36,428 nucleotides of DNA from Paenibacillus eucommiae (GTDB taxonomy: Bacteria > Bacillota > Bacilli > Paenibacillales > NBRC-103111). Every line of letters starts with the position of its first letter. Position 1 is the stretch's first letter. The stretch covers positions 1-36,428 of the forward strand of contig NZ_JAGGLB010000058.1 in assembly GCF_017874215.1 (NCBI RefSeq), given 5' to 3'. The notes beneath the pieces were generated by a model. The model did not search any database. It saw only the letters and a list, made by a program, of their open reading frames with translations, and was not told the origin of the DNA. The position numbers were made by a program, and so were the translations under genes. Positions 1 to 6,653 of the stretch are shown here, piece after piece.

Positions 1-84
1 GTAGACGACGAGGTTGATAGGTTCGAGGTGGAAGTGCAGCAATGCATGCAGCTGACGAATACTAATCGGTCGAGGGCTTAACCA
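1..84 (+). rRNA. 23S ribosomal RNA, 3' end (partial)
   Basis: The first ~84 bases match the conserved 3' terminus of bacterial 23S rRNA, including the stretch with ACTAATCGGTCGAGG just before the end. The rest of the gene lies upstream of the window. The exact 3' end is placed by comparison with Bacillales 23S genes and may be off by a few bases. It is followed at 85-192 by spacer that resembles the usual 23S processing flank, then directly by tRNA-Asn. No 5S rRNA gene is visible between them. Confidence 0.93.
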
Positions 85-192
85 CACATGTAAGATCAAG
101 GCTGCCATGCAGATGGTATGCCGGGTTTCAATGCAATCGTTCGTTTCGCTGCTAGTTTTCAGGGAATAAGAATTCCTTGCTTTCAAAATTGT
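85..192 (+). other. 23S-tRNA spacer without a 5S gene
   Basis: This 108-base spacer between the 23S end and tRNA-Asn is too short for a 5S gene (about 117 bases) and shows none of the 5S conserved blocks. It contains a short imperfect hairpin around 157-180 (AGGGAAT / ATTCCTT). It probably carries processing signals of the rRNA/tRNA precursor. Confidence 0.6.
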
Positions 193-268
193 TCCCTGAT
201 AGCTCAGTTGGTAGAGCACTCGACTGTTAATCGAGTTGTCACAGGTTCGAGTCCTGTTCGGGGAGCCA
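193..268 (+). tRNA. tRNA-Asn (GTT)
   Basis: Full cloverleaf of 76 bases. The acceptor stem TCCCTGA pairs with TCGGGGA, the anticodon loop carries GTT, the T-arm has GGTTCGAGTCC, and CCA is encoded at 266-268. It is the first gene of the array, as in Bacillus trnD. Confidence 0.97.
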
Positions 269-271
269 TAT

Positions 272-364
272 GGAGAGGTGTCCGAGTTTGGCCGAAGGAG
301 CACGATTGGAAATCGTGTAGGCGTCACAAGCGTCTCGAGGGTTCGAATCCCTCTCTCTCCGCCA
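272..364 (+). tRNA. tRNA-Ser (GGA)
   Basis: Class II tRNA of 93 bases with a long variable arm (about GGCGTCACAAGCGTC). The acceptor GGAGAGG pairs with TCTCTCC, the anticodon loop holds GGA, and CCA is encoded. Only three bases separate it from tRNA-Asn. Confidence 0.97.
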
Positions 365-385
365 CTCTCTTACTTAAGAATTCAA

Positions 386-460
386 GGCCCGTTGGTCAAG
401 TGGTTAAGACACCTCCCTTTCACGGAGGTAACAGGGGTTCGAGTCCCCTACGGGTCACCA
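386..460 (+). tRNA. tRNA-Glu (TTC)
   Basis: 75-base cloverleaf. The acceptor GGCCCGT pairs with ACGGGTC, and the anticodon stem CCTCC/GGAGG encloses a loop with TTC. CCA is encoded at 458-460. Confidence 0.97.
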
Positions 461-486
461 TTATTCCTTTATACTTAAAGCTTCAT

Positions 487-562
487 GGAGGCTTAGCTCA
501 GCTGGGAGAGCATCTGCCTTACAAGCAGAGGGTCGGCGGTTCGATCCCGTCAGCCTCCACCA
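487..562 (+). tRNA. tRNA-Val (TAC)
   Basis: 76-base cloverleaf. The acceptor GGAGGCT pairs with AGCCTCC, the anticodon is TAC in the loop CTTACAA, and CCA is encoded at 560-562. Confidence 0.97.
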
Positions 563-579
563 TGAACAAACTTTAATAT

Positions 580-656
<77 letters not shown>

Positions 657-715
657 AACATCCCTATTGTAGCAATTACATAAATATGATAGGTGAAGTT
701 GTTGGTACTTAGTGT

Positions 716-792
716 GGAGCCGTGGTGTAGTGGCCCAACATGCCTGCCTGTCACGCAGGAGATCGCGGGTTCGAATCCCGTCGGCTCCGCCA
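716..792 (+). tRNA. tRNA-Asp (GTC)
   Basis: 77-base cloverleaf. The acceptor GGAGCCG pairs with CGGCTCC, the anticodon loop contains GTC, and CCA is encoded at 790-792. Confidence 0.97.
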
Positions 793-815
793 TATCCTTA
801 CAAAAGAGTTCGAGA

Positions 816-891
<76 letters not shown>

Positions 892-911
892 TTTTTACAA
901 ATTGAATATGT

Positions 912-987
<76 letters not shown>

Positions 988-995
988 TGCATTAT

Positions 996-1080
996 GGAGG
1001 ATTAGTGAAGTGGCTAAACACGGCAGACTGTAAATCTGCTCTCTCTGAGTTCGGTGGTTCGAATCCATCATCCTCCACCA
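996..1080 (+). tRNA. tRNA-Tyr (GTA)
   Basis: Class II tRNA of 85 bases with a long variable arm. The acceptor GGAGGAT pairs with ATCCTCC, the anticodon is GTA, and CCA is encoded. Confidence 0.97.
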
Positions 1081-1083
1081 TAT

Positions 1084-1157
1084 AGGGGCATAGTTTAAAG
1101 GTAGAACAAAGGTCTCCAAAACCTTTGGTGTGGGTTCAATTCCTGCTGCCCCTGCCA
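1084..1157 (+). tRNA. tRNA-Trp (CCA)
   Basis: 74 bases. The acceptor AGGGGCA pairs with TGCCCCT, the anticodon CCA sits in the loop TCTCCAAAA, and the 3' CCA is encoded at 1155-1157. Confidence 0.96.
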
Positions 1158-1171
1158 GTAGAACAAAGTGT

Positions 1172-1248
1172 GGCGATCGTGGCGAAGGGGTTAACGCACT
1201 GGTTTGTGGATCCAGCACTCGCGGGTTCAAGTCCCGTCGGTCGCCCCA
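1172..1248 (+). tRNA. tRNA-His (GTG)
   Basis: 77 bases including the extra 5' G (G-1 at 1172) that pairs with C73 at 1245, the identity element of tRNA-His. The anticodon is GTG and CCA is encoded at 1246-1248. Confidence 0.96.
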
Positions 1249-1269
1249 TACTTTTCTTAAACTACATAT

Positions 1270-1341
1270 TGGGGATTAGCCAAGCGGTAAGGCAACGGAC
1301 TTTGACTCCGTCACCCCTAGGTTCGAATCCTAGATCCCCAG
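1270..1341 (+). tRNA. tRNA-Gln (TTG), CCA not encoded
   Basis: 72 bases. The acceptor TGGGGAT pairs with ATCCCCA and the anticodon TTG lies in the loop CTTTGAC. The discriminator G at 1341 is followed by TAC, so the 3' CCA must be added by nucleotidyltransferase. Most other tRNAs in this array encode CCA. Confidence 0.95.
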
Positions 1342-1344
1342 TAC

Positions 1345-1401
1345 TGGAACCCAGGAAGTAGAAGATTTTAGATAAATATCCTATACTTTCTGTGGATTCC
1401 A
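1345..1401 (+). repeat. imperfect inverted repeat between tRNA-Gln and tRNA-Gly
   Basis: The arms TGGAACCCAGGAAGTA (1345-1360) and TACTTTCTGTGGATTCCA (1384-1401) are imperfect inverted repeats around an AT-rich loop. They fill most of the 68-base spacer, the longest between neighbours in the second half of the array. There is no T-tract, so this is more likely a precursor-processing structure than a terminator. Confidence 0.5.
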
Positions 1402-1409
1402 ATTGATAT

Positions 1410-1484
1410 GCGGAAGTGGCTCAGTGGTAGAGCATCGCCTTGCCAAGGCGAGGGTCGCGGGTTCGAACCCCGTCTTCCGCTCCA
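1410..1484 (+). tRNA. tRNA-Gly (GCC)
   Basis: 75 bases. The acceptor GCGGAAG pairs with CTTCCGC, the anticodon GCC sits in the loop TTGCCAA, and CCA is encoded at 1482-1484. Confidence 0.97.
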
Positions 1485-1501
1485 TATTCTTTAAAACTTG
1501 T

Positions 1502-1575
1502 GGCGCCATAGCCAAGTGGTAAGGCAGAGCTCTGCAAAAGCTCTACCCCCAGTTCGAGTCTGGGTGGCGCCTCCA
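1502..1575 (+). tRNA. tRNA-Cys (GCA)
   Basis: 74 bases. The acceptor GGCGCCA pairs with TGGCGCC (the stem begins at 1502), the anticodon is GCA, and CCA is encoded at 1573-1575. Confidence 0.96.
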
Positions 1576-1586
1576 CATATCTTTAA

Positions 1587-1675
1587 GCCGGAGTGGCGGA
1601 ATCGGCAGACGCACAGGACTTAAAATCCTGCGGTAGGTGACTACCGTACCAGTTCAAGTCTGGTCTTCGGCACCA
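1587..1675 (+). tRNA. tRNA-Leu (TAA)
   Basis: Class II tRNA of 89 bases with the variable-arm hairpin CGGTAGGTGACTACCG. The anticodon is TAA in the loop CTTAAAA, and CCA is encoded at 1673-1675. Confidence 0.97.
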
Positions 1676-1698
1676 TCTTAGTTTTTAAAATTGCACTT

Positions 1699-1775
1699 GC
1701 GCCCTTAGCTCAGCTGGATAGAGCGTTTGACTACGAATCAAAAGGCCGGGAGTTCGAATCTCTCAGGGCGCGCCA
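1699..1775 (+). tRNA. tRNA-Arg (ACG)
   Basis: 77 bases. The acceptor GCGCCCT pairs with AGGGCGC, the anticodon is ACG, and CCA is encoded at 1773-1775. It lies between the two Leu tRNAs. The B. subtilis trnD array, as I recall it, has no Arg at this point. Confidence 0.96.
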
Positions 1776-1792
1776 TTTTTATAATTGAATAA

Positions 1793-1875
<83 letters not shown>

Positions 1876-1880
1876 TAAGT

Positions 1881-1933
1881 AAATAAACACCATATGAAGG
1901 TCAAATGACCTCCATATGGTGTTTATTTTTTTT
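1881..1933 (+). terminator. rho-independent terminator of the rRNA-tRNA operon
   Basis: A long stem begins with AAATAAACACCATATG (1881-1896) paired to CATATGGTGTTTATTT (1913-1928). It continues inward through AGGTCA/TGACCT and is followed by a run of eight Ts. It closes transcription of the tRNA array. A related hairpin with the same AGGTCA/TGACCT core follows the tRNA remnant at 6453-6497. Confidence 0.93.
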
Positions 1934-2174
1934 GAAGCCACCAAGCATTCTATGTTTAGTAAGGAGACAGCGTACTCAGAGCTTCTGCGTTAGCCTATTT
2001 GCTCCGAGACAGATTACTGTAAAGAGATATATATGGATGAGATGGAGGCCTTCCTGAGGAAGCTCCACTTCTAAACGAAACTTCGCTGTTAGGGTCATAG
2101 ATCCATCGCGATGGTTTTTAATGACTCTTCAAAGTTCATGCGAAGCTATAAGCATGCACGATACTAAACAGCGA
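1934..2174. other. intergenic stretch, no gene recognised
   Basis: No reading frame or RNA gene is recognised here. There is a small hairpin around 2044-2068 (GGAG, TTCCT / AGGAA, CTCC) without a T-tract. An imperfect long-range inverted pair lies near 2087 (CGCTGTTAG) and 2164 (CTAAACAGCG). This is the left interior edge of the islet bracketed by the tRNA-Leu repeats. Confidence 0.5.
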
Positions 2175-2203
2175 TTGACAAAATAGAGGAACTGACTAAT
2201 AAT
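2175..2203 (+). promoter_or_regulatory. sigma-A-type promoter of the siderophore locus
   Basis: TTGACA (2175-2180) is separated by 17 bases from AATAAT (2198-2203). The Fur box at 2207-2221 lies just after the -10, where it would block initiation. An alternative -10 (TATAAT, 2233-2238) lies on the other side of the Fur box but has no good -35. Confidence 0.7.
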
Positions 2204-2206
2204 AAT

Positions 2207-2221
2207 TGATAATCATTATCA
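2207..2221 (+). promoter_or_regulatory. Fur box (perfect 7-1-7)
   Basis: TGATAATCATTATCA is the perfect 15-base 7-1-7 Fur operator described for Bacillus. Located between the -10 and the start of the regulator gene, it predicts iron-dependent repression of the locus. An identical 15-mer occurs at 3193-3207. Confidence 0.9.
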
Positions 2222-2281
2222 TTGTTTTAAGATATAATTAATTCAAATAGATTGTGGATCAGATCGGAGTGAAATGCAAAG

Positions 2282-4255
2282 ATGAAGCTGGAAGATCATA
2301 TTGTCGCATGGAATTATGCTGCTGTTAAAGTACTGGATATTCGACATGCTGTGATGGAGCCTGGGGACAAGCTGCAAGGCTATATATTACCTGCAAGTGG
2401 ATTTATCTACTGTGTACGGGGGACGGCCAGCTTGAATCTCAACGGCATAGAATACGATGCAGACCGTCACTTTATTATGCATGGTGGCAAGGGCATGAGA
2501 CTAAGCATAGAGGTAAGGAAGGTGTTTGAATACTATTTATTATTCTATAGAGCCTCCTTGCCAGGAAGAAAGGATTTAGCAAGACTTTTGGAACGCAGCA
2601 ATCCATTTCGGATGCAGTATGGCTTCGAGTCTTTGGAGCCATTGCCACTGCAATATCAACTAATGGCAATGGAACAACTCTGGGCACAAGGAAGCCTATT
2701 GGAAAGAATTCAAGTTAAAGGCTTATTCCATCAGTTTATACATGAATTGTTGAAGCAGTTTACAAAGGATGGAATTGACCTCAGGCAACCGGATGTCATT
2801 GGGCAGGTTGTCCGTTATGTTGAGGAGCATTATCGTCATAATTTATCACTAGAATCTATAGCGGAGCAATTTAATTATAGCCCTCGTCATTTATCAACCC
2901 GCTTTAAAGGGGAGACGGGGTTTAGCGTAATCGAATATTTGATACGATTCCGGCTTCAACATGCAGAAGCGCTCTTACGATGTACCGATGCTCCACTTCG
3001 CGATATTGCAGAAGAAGTTGGATATAGCGATGTATATTACTTCAGTCGTATCTTCAGTAAATATTATGGACAATCTCCCATCCGATTCCGCAAGGAAAGC
3101 AGGCAGGTGAGCTTATCGGAGAATCGTCCATTTACCACCGCCAGATTCTCCATTGGCGAGAACATATCCTCCCGATATAATGTATTTGAATATGATAATC
3201 ATTATCATAATAAAATAATCGGAGGGTCTTCACCTATGCGAATAACAAAGACATCAAGTTTTATTGTAGCGATGCTGCTTAGCTTTACTTTACTTTTAAG
3301 TGCATGTGGATCTGCAAACGTTGCTTCTAATGCCGCGAATTCTAATGGATCCAAAGCTTCTGAAGTTACATCATCACCAGCCAATAATTCAACTGCAACT
3401 GACAATACAAATAAAGAGGCTCAGACAAGAACCATCTCTACGATAAAGGGAGATATTGTCGTTCCAGCTAATCCAGAGAGAGTTGTTGTGTTATACCTTC
3501 AAGGGGATCTTGTTGCACTCGGCATTAAGCCAGTAGGTACTTCGAGTGTCTTTGAAGGAGCGGCCTTTGCAGAAGAGCTGGGGGGGATTGAAAATCTAGG
3601 TTCATGGTATGAGCCTAATCCAGAGGCTATTATGGCAGTAAAGCCGGACTTGATCATAGCTGCTTCCGAAGAAACTTACGAAATCCTTAAGGATATTGCA
3701 CCGACCGTTCCAATACCTTATGAAAAAATGGCCACGGATGAACGTGTAATGAAGATTGGCGAGGTATTTGGCAAGGAGAAGGAGGCACAGGCTCTATTAG
3801 ATAATTTCCACGAGAAGTTGGAGAGGAGTAAGAAGAAACTTGATGAACTTGGAATTTTAGATAAGACAGTAACCATTATCGAGGGCGGCAAAAAAGAGAT
3901 GGCGGTTATCGATAGCAAGCTTTATGGAAGAGGCTCTCAGATCATTTATGAATATTTAGGACTAAAAGCACCAGAGATTCTTCAGAAGAAGATTGATGGC
4001 AGGGAGAAGGCTACTGGAGGGTTTGTATCCTTAGAGGTGTTACCTGAGTATATAGGAGACATCGTGTTCCGCTCTGTATGGGATGGGGCTGATGATTTGT
4101 CGGACAATCCAATTTGGAACAGCATTCCAGCAATTAAAGAAGGTAGATTGATCGAAATTGGGTTTGATTTTTCATATTATTCCGATATCTACTCTCTTGA
4201 TAAGCAGCTTGATTTTGTAGTTGAGAAGCTAGTGTCAGCGTATGAAAAAAAATAG
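2282..4255 (+). CDS. AraC-family regulator fused in frame to siderophore-binding protein (Btr/YbbB-like layout)
   Basis: A single 657-codon frame. Residues ~1-150 form a cupin-like sensing region, and ~178-275 carry two helix-turn-helix units of AraC type (IAEQFNYSPRHLSTRFK and IAEEVGYSDVYYFSRIF). Residues ~276-318 are an unusual linker, and 319-657 are a complete ferric-siderophore binding protein with its own lipoprotein signal (LLSAC, Cys342). B. subtilis Btr joins an AraC domain to a FeuA-like domain, but there the binding domain is cytoplasmic and lacks a signal peptide. Here the linker encodes a promoter, Fur box, ribosome binding site and start codon for the second part (see 3236-4255). 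The frame may therefore be two genes that lost the stop between them, or a real fusion in which the lipoprotein signal becomes a membrane anchor. The start at 2282 has GGAG 12 bases upstream, a somewhat long spacing. Confidence 0.82.
   Translation: MKLEDHIVAWNYAAVKVLDIRHAVMEPGDKLQGYILPASGFIYCVRGTASLNLNGIEYDADRHFIMHGGKGMRLSIEVRKVFEYYLLFYRASLPGRKDLARLLERSNPFRMQYGFESLEPLPLQYQLMAMEQLWAQGSLLERIQVKGLFHQFIHELLKQFTKDGIDLRQPDVIGQVVRYVEEHYRHNLSLESIAEQFNYSPRHLSTRFKGETGFSVIEYLIRFRLQHAEALLRCTDAPLRDIAEEVGYSDVYYFSRIFSKYYGQSPIRFRKESRQVSLSENRPFTTARFSIGENISSRYNVFEYDNHYHNKIIGGSSPMRITKTSSFIVAMLLSFTLLLSACGSANVASNAANSNGSKASEVTSSPANNSTATDNTNKEAQTRTISTIKGDIVVPANPERVVVLYLQGDLVALGIKPVGTSSVFEGAAFAEELGGIENLGSWYEPNPEAIMAVKPDLIIAASEETYEILKDIAPTVPIPYEKMATDERVMKIGEVFGKEKEAQALLDNFHEKLERSKKKLDELGILDKTVTIIEGGKKEMAVIDSKLYGRGSQIIYEYLGLKAPEILQKKIDGREKATGGFVSLEVLPEYIGDIVFRSVWDGADDLSDNPIWNSIPAIKEGRLIEIGFDFSYYSDIYSLDKQLDFVVEKLVSAYEKK
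3153..3181 (+). promoter_or_regulatory. internal promoter before the siderophore-binding protein
   Basis: TTGGCG (3153-3158), a 17-base spacer and a perfect TATAAT (3176-3181) lie inside the long AraC/binding-protein frame, 12 bases before the internal Fur box. This would give the binding protein and the permeases their own iron-regulated transcript. Confidence 0.7.
3193..3207 (+). promoter_or_regulatory. internal Fur box (perfect 7-1-7)
   Basis: TGATAATCATTATCA is the same 15 bases as at 2207-2221. It sits just downstream of the internal TATAAT and 28 bases before the internal ATG. Within the long frame it is translated as part of YDNHYHN. Confidence 0.9.
3236..4255 (+). CDS. ferric-siderophore-binding lipoprotein (internal start)
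   Basis: This 339-residue protein starts at an internal ATG preceded by GGAGGG (3221-3226) at ideal spacing. Residues 1-24 form a typical lipoprotein signal with lipobox LSAC (Cys24), followed by a Ser/Asn/Thr-rich linker. The rest is a periplasmic-binding fold of the FecB/FeuA type (for example PERVVVLYLQGDLVALGIKPVG and NPEAIMAVKPDLIIAASEE), with a long helix between lobes. It should be anchored on the outer face of the membrane and deliver ferric siderophore to the two permeases that follow. It is co-terminal with the 657-codon frame and overlaps the first permease gene by 14 bases. I consider this the main product, because promoter, Fur box, ribosome binding site and signal peptide all precede it. 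Whether the longer form is also made is open. Confidence 0.85.
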   Translation: MRITKTSSFIVAMLLSFTLLLSACGSANVASNAANSNGSKASEVTSSPANNSTATDNTNKEAQTRTISTIKGDIVVPANPERVVVLYLQGDLVALGIKPVGTSSVFEGAAFAEELGGIENLGSWYEPNPEAIMAVKPDLIIAASEETYEILKDIAPTVPIPYEKMATDERVMKIGEVFGKEKEAQALLDNFHEKLERSKKKLDELGILDKTVTIIEGGKKEMAVIDSKLYGRGSQIIYEYLGLKAPEILQKKIDGREKATGGFVSLEVLPEYIGDIVFRSVWDGADDLSDNPIWNSIPAIKEGRLIEIGFDFSYYSDIYSLDKQLDFVVEKLVSAYEKK

Positions 4256-5291
4256 AAAGCTAGATGATAGAACAACCGTTATCCCTGAATTAAGAGGGAA
4301 ATCGTATTTCGGTCTGTTTTTACTCCTAGGGATACTGCTGCTGCTGCTTTCGGTAGCAGCTTCTATCTCTTTTGGCTCTGCTTCCATGAGCCTGAAGATG
4401 GCATGGAGAGCGATTTTTAATTTTGATCCTGAACTGACCGAGCATCAGATCATTCATGCCCTTCGTATTCCGCGTACGGCGGCTGATATTATTGCGGGCA
4501 TGTGTCTCGCGGTAGCAGGAGCGGTTATGCAAGGCTATACGCGAAATCCCTTAGCGGATTCGGGATTAATGGGAGTAAATGCAGGAGCAGCTCTTGCAAT
4601 GGCCGTTACACTAGTTTTCCTTCCAGGGCAACTGCAGACGACAACCTTGCTAGTTAGTTTTATTGGCGCAGGACTTGGTGCAGGATTAACGTATCTTGCC
4701 GCTTCACTGAATCGTTCAGGAATGACACCTCAACGACTGGTGCTAGCTGGAATATCATTTACAATGCTATTTGGAGCTATGGGATCATTTATCTCATTAA
4801 ACTATGGAATTGGTCGTGCCCTTGCTTATTGGACTTCGGGTAGTGTGGCAGGAGCGACATGGATGGAAATTAAGCTAGTTATTCCTTGGTTCTTAGGTGG
4901 GTTGGCTTTGTCACTATTCATTGCACGCTCTATCACTGTTTTAAACTTGGGGGAAGAGATCGCGAAAGGCTTCGGGCAACGGATTGTTCTCGTTAAGATG
5001 ATAGCTACGCTTGCGGTTCTTTTACTTGCGGGTGTAGCTGTTGCACTGGTAGGGCCAATCGGCTTTGTAGGGCTGATTGTACCGCATATCATGCGTTTTT
5101 TTGTAGGTGTAGATTATCGTTATATTATTCCGGCATCAGCCATTTACGGCGGCGCACTTATGGTTGTGGCGGATATCGCTGGAAGGCTGATTAATCGTCC
5201 GGCAGAGACAGCATTGGGTATTATTTTTGCAATGATTGGTGTTCCTTTCTTCTTGCTAATTGCGAGCAAAGAGAGGAGAGCTTTCAAATGA
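4242..5291 (+). CDS. FecCD-family siderophore permease (YfiZ-like)
   Basis: Membrane subunit of an iron-siderophore ABC importer, 349 residues, the usual size for FecCD (BtuC-type) permeases. Family signatures are visible: LRIPRTAADIIAGMCLAVAG near residues 70-90, then QGYTRNPLADSGLMGVNAGA, and near the C-terminus VGPIGFVGLIVPHIMR, the loop that contacts the ATPase. About nine to ten hydrophobic segments are present. The gene overlaps the binding-protein gene by 14 bases and lacks a strong ribosome binding site, so translational coupling is likely. No ATPase follows the second permease. In B. subtilis the comparable YfiYZ-YfhA system uses the shared ATPase YusV encoded elsewhere, and that is the likely solution here. 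Confidence 0.93.
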   Translation: MKKNRKLDDRTTVIPELRGKSYFGLFLLLGILLLLLSVAASISFGSASMSLKMAWRAIFNFDPELTEHQIIHALRIPRTAADIIAGMCLAVAGAVMQGYTRNPLADSGLMGVNAGAALAMAVTLVFLPGQLQTTTLLVSFIGAGLGAGLTYLAASLNRSGMTPQRLVLAGISFTMLFGAMGSFISLNYGIGRALAYWTSGSVAGATWMEIKLVIPWFLGGLALSLFIARSITVLNLGEEIAKGFGQRIVLVKMIATLAVLLLAGVAVALVGPIGFVGLIVPHIMRFFVGVDYRYIIPASAIYGGALMVVADIAGRLINRPAETALGIIFAMIGVPFFLLIASKERRAFK

Positions 5292-6295
5292 ATGTTGTTA
5301 AATCGTATAAGGCGACAATATGGATTGTATCTCTCTTAGTACTGCTTATTACAGGAGCTATTCTTAGTCTTAATATGGGAAAGGTGTCTCTCAATCCGCT
5401 TGAAGTATTTCAAGTATTGCTTGGACAGGGTCCAGATGAGCATAATCTTGTTGTTTATAAGTTTCGTCTTCCCCGGATCGTATTAGCGATACTTGTTGGA
5501 TTTGGGATGGCACTGGCAGGAGCTGTTATGCAGGCGTTGCTGCGCAATGATCTGGCTGATCCCGGCATGCTTGGTATTAGCTCAGGTTCAGGTCTTATGG
5601 TGTTGCTAATTATCTCAACTGTAAGTATTCAAGGCGCCGCTATAACATTATTACTGCCATCTATGGCATTCGTGGGTGGTTTGCTGGCAGCAGTTCTGAT
5701 ATATGTTCTAGCCTATAGAAAGCGTCGTATGATTTCTTCTACACGACTTGTCTTGACTGGTGTTGCGATTAATATGGGGTTAAGTGCTCTGACGTTATTT
5801 CTGACTTTAAAGCTTGATGATCAGAAGTATGAGTTTGCACAGCGTTGGCAAGCAGGATACTTATGGGGAGACAAGTGGTCTTATATCAGCTTGCTGGTAC
5901 CGTGGGTATTGTTGCTATTCGCATATATTTATTCCAATTTTCGGACATTGAACGTTTTGGTGCTAGGCAACGACATTTCGATAGGATTAGGAGTCGCTGT
6001 AAAGCGGAAATTTTTGCGCCTGGCGATTGCGGCTGTAGGCATTGCTTCTGGCTGTGTAGCGTTGGGGGGCTCGATCTTCTTTATTGGATTGATTAGTCCG
6101 CATGTGGCTCGCAAGCTGGTAGGTCACGACTACAAAGTACTTCTACCAGCTTCAGCGCTTATTGGTGCACTATTGCTGCTTGTAGCGGATACGATTGCTC
6201 GAACGGTCAGCTTTAAGTCGGATATTCCAGCAGGGATTATTGTAACACTTCTGAGTGTGCCTTACTTCCTATATCTATTGATGCGCTCAAAATGA
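5288..6295 (+). CDS. FecCD-family siderophore permease (YfhA-like)
   Basis: Second membrane subunit, 335 residues, forming a heterodimer with the preceding permease. Signatures are FRLPRIVLAILVGFGMALAG, QALLRNDLADPGMLGIS and GGSIFFIGLISPHVARKLVG. Its ATG overlaps the stop of the upstream gene by four bases, and the ribosome binding site GAGGAGAG lies just before it. The frame ends at 6295. No hairpin follows at once; the nearest terminator is the one after the tRNA-Leu remnant at 6453-6497. No ATP-binding subunit is encoded in this locus. Confidence 0.93.
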   Translation: MNVVKSYKATIWIVSLLVLLITGAILSLNMGKVSLNPLEVFQVLLGQGPDEHNLVVYKFRLPRIVLAILVGFGMALAGAVMQALLRNDLADPGMLGISSGSGLMVLLIISTVSIQGAAITLLLPSMAFVGGLLAAVLIYVLAYRKRRMISSTRLVLTGVAINMGLSALTLFLTLKLDDQKYEFAQRWQAGYLWGDKWSYISLLVPWVLLLFAYIYSNFRTLNVLVLGNDISIGLGVAVKRKFLRLAIAAVGIASGCVALGGSIFFIGLISPHVARKLVGHDYKVLLPASALIGALLLLVADTIARTVSFKSDIPAGIIVTLLSVPYFLYLLMRSK

Positions 6296-6389
6296 ATATC
6301 GATTATTACTCCGGCTGGATATTGACCCCATACCCCTATTTCTCTTCCTTCTTGGACTTATCTTCTTCTATCTTCAGAATAGCATGTGC

Positions 6390-6449
6390 GACTCAAAATC
6401 CGTTTCTTGAGATGGAGTGGGGTTCGAGTCCCTTCACCGGCATAAGTAA
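6390..6449 (+). repeat. partial second copy of tRNA-Leu(CAA) 3' end
   Basis: These 60 bases repeat 1822-1884 (3' half of tRNA-Leu plus the following TAAGTAA) with one substitution and one lost G in a G-run. The first 23 bases and the last ~28 are identical. The 5' half of the tRNA (acceptor 5' strand and D-arm) is absent, so it cannot fold as a tRNA. With the intact gene at 1793-1875 it forms a direct repeat around the iron-uptake genes. This is the pattern left when an element integrates into the 3' end of a tRNA gene. No integrase gene is present between the repeats. Confidence 0.88.
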
Positions 6450-6452
6450 CTG

Positions 6453-6497
6453 TAAACCATAACAAGGTCAATTGACCTTGTATGGTTTTTTCTTTTT
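6453..6497 (+). terminator. rho-independent terminator after the tRNA-Leu remnant
   Basis: AAACCAT (6454-6460) pairs with ATGGTTT (6482-6488), and ACAAGGTCA (6462-6470) with TGACCTTGT (6473-6481), leaving one bulged A. A T-rich tract runs to 6497. The AGGTCA/TGACCT core is shared with the terminator at 1881-1933, while the outer arms have changed on both sides and still pair. It probably ends the permease transcript. Confidence 0.88.
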
Positions 6498-6653
6498 GGC
6501 ACTTACTCACCATTGTTTGAAATTTTCATGGATCGTGGTTTAGCAGGCACCTTTCCCGTGCATGTGAATAGGTTAATACGAGGAATAGGCAATAACCCGG
6601 CAAGCTGGGAATGACTCATTCAACCTATGCACATGAAGAAGGGGACGAAAAGC
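6498..6653. other. intergenic, nothing recognised
   Basis: 156 bases between the terminator and the small protein gene. I see no convincing promoter, operator or RNA here apart from the ribosome binding site of the next gene. Confidence 0.5.

Noticed and set aside
85..192. 5S rRNA gene
   Set aside because: The space is too short and no conserved 5S block or 5'-3' pairing is visible.
1885..6389. Integrase or transposase inside the tRNA-Leu-bracketed islet
   Set aside because: All larger frames there are the regulator/binding protein and the two permeases; the rest are shadows in other frames.
6550..6600. Sporulation-type (sigma-G) promoter before the small protein
   Set aside because: TGAATA is present but the matching -10 is poor, so there is no sound support.
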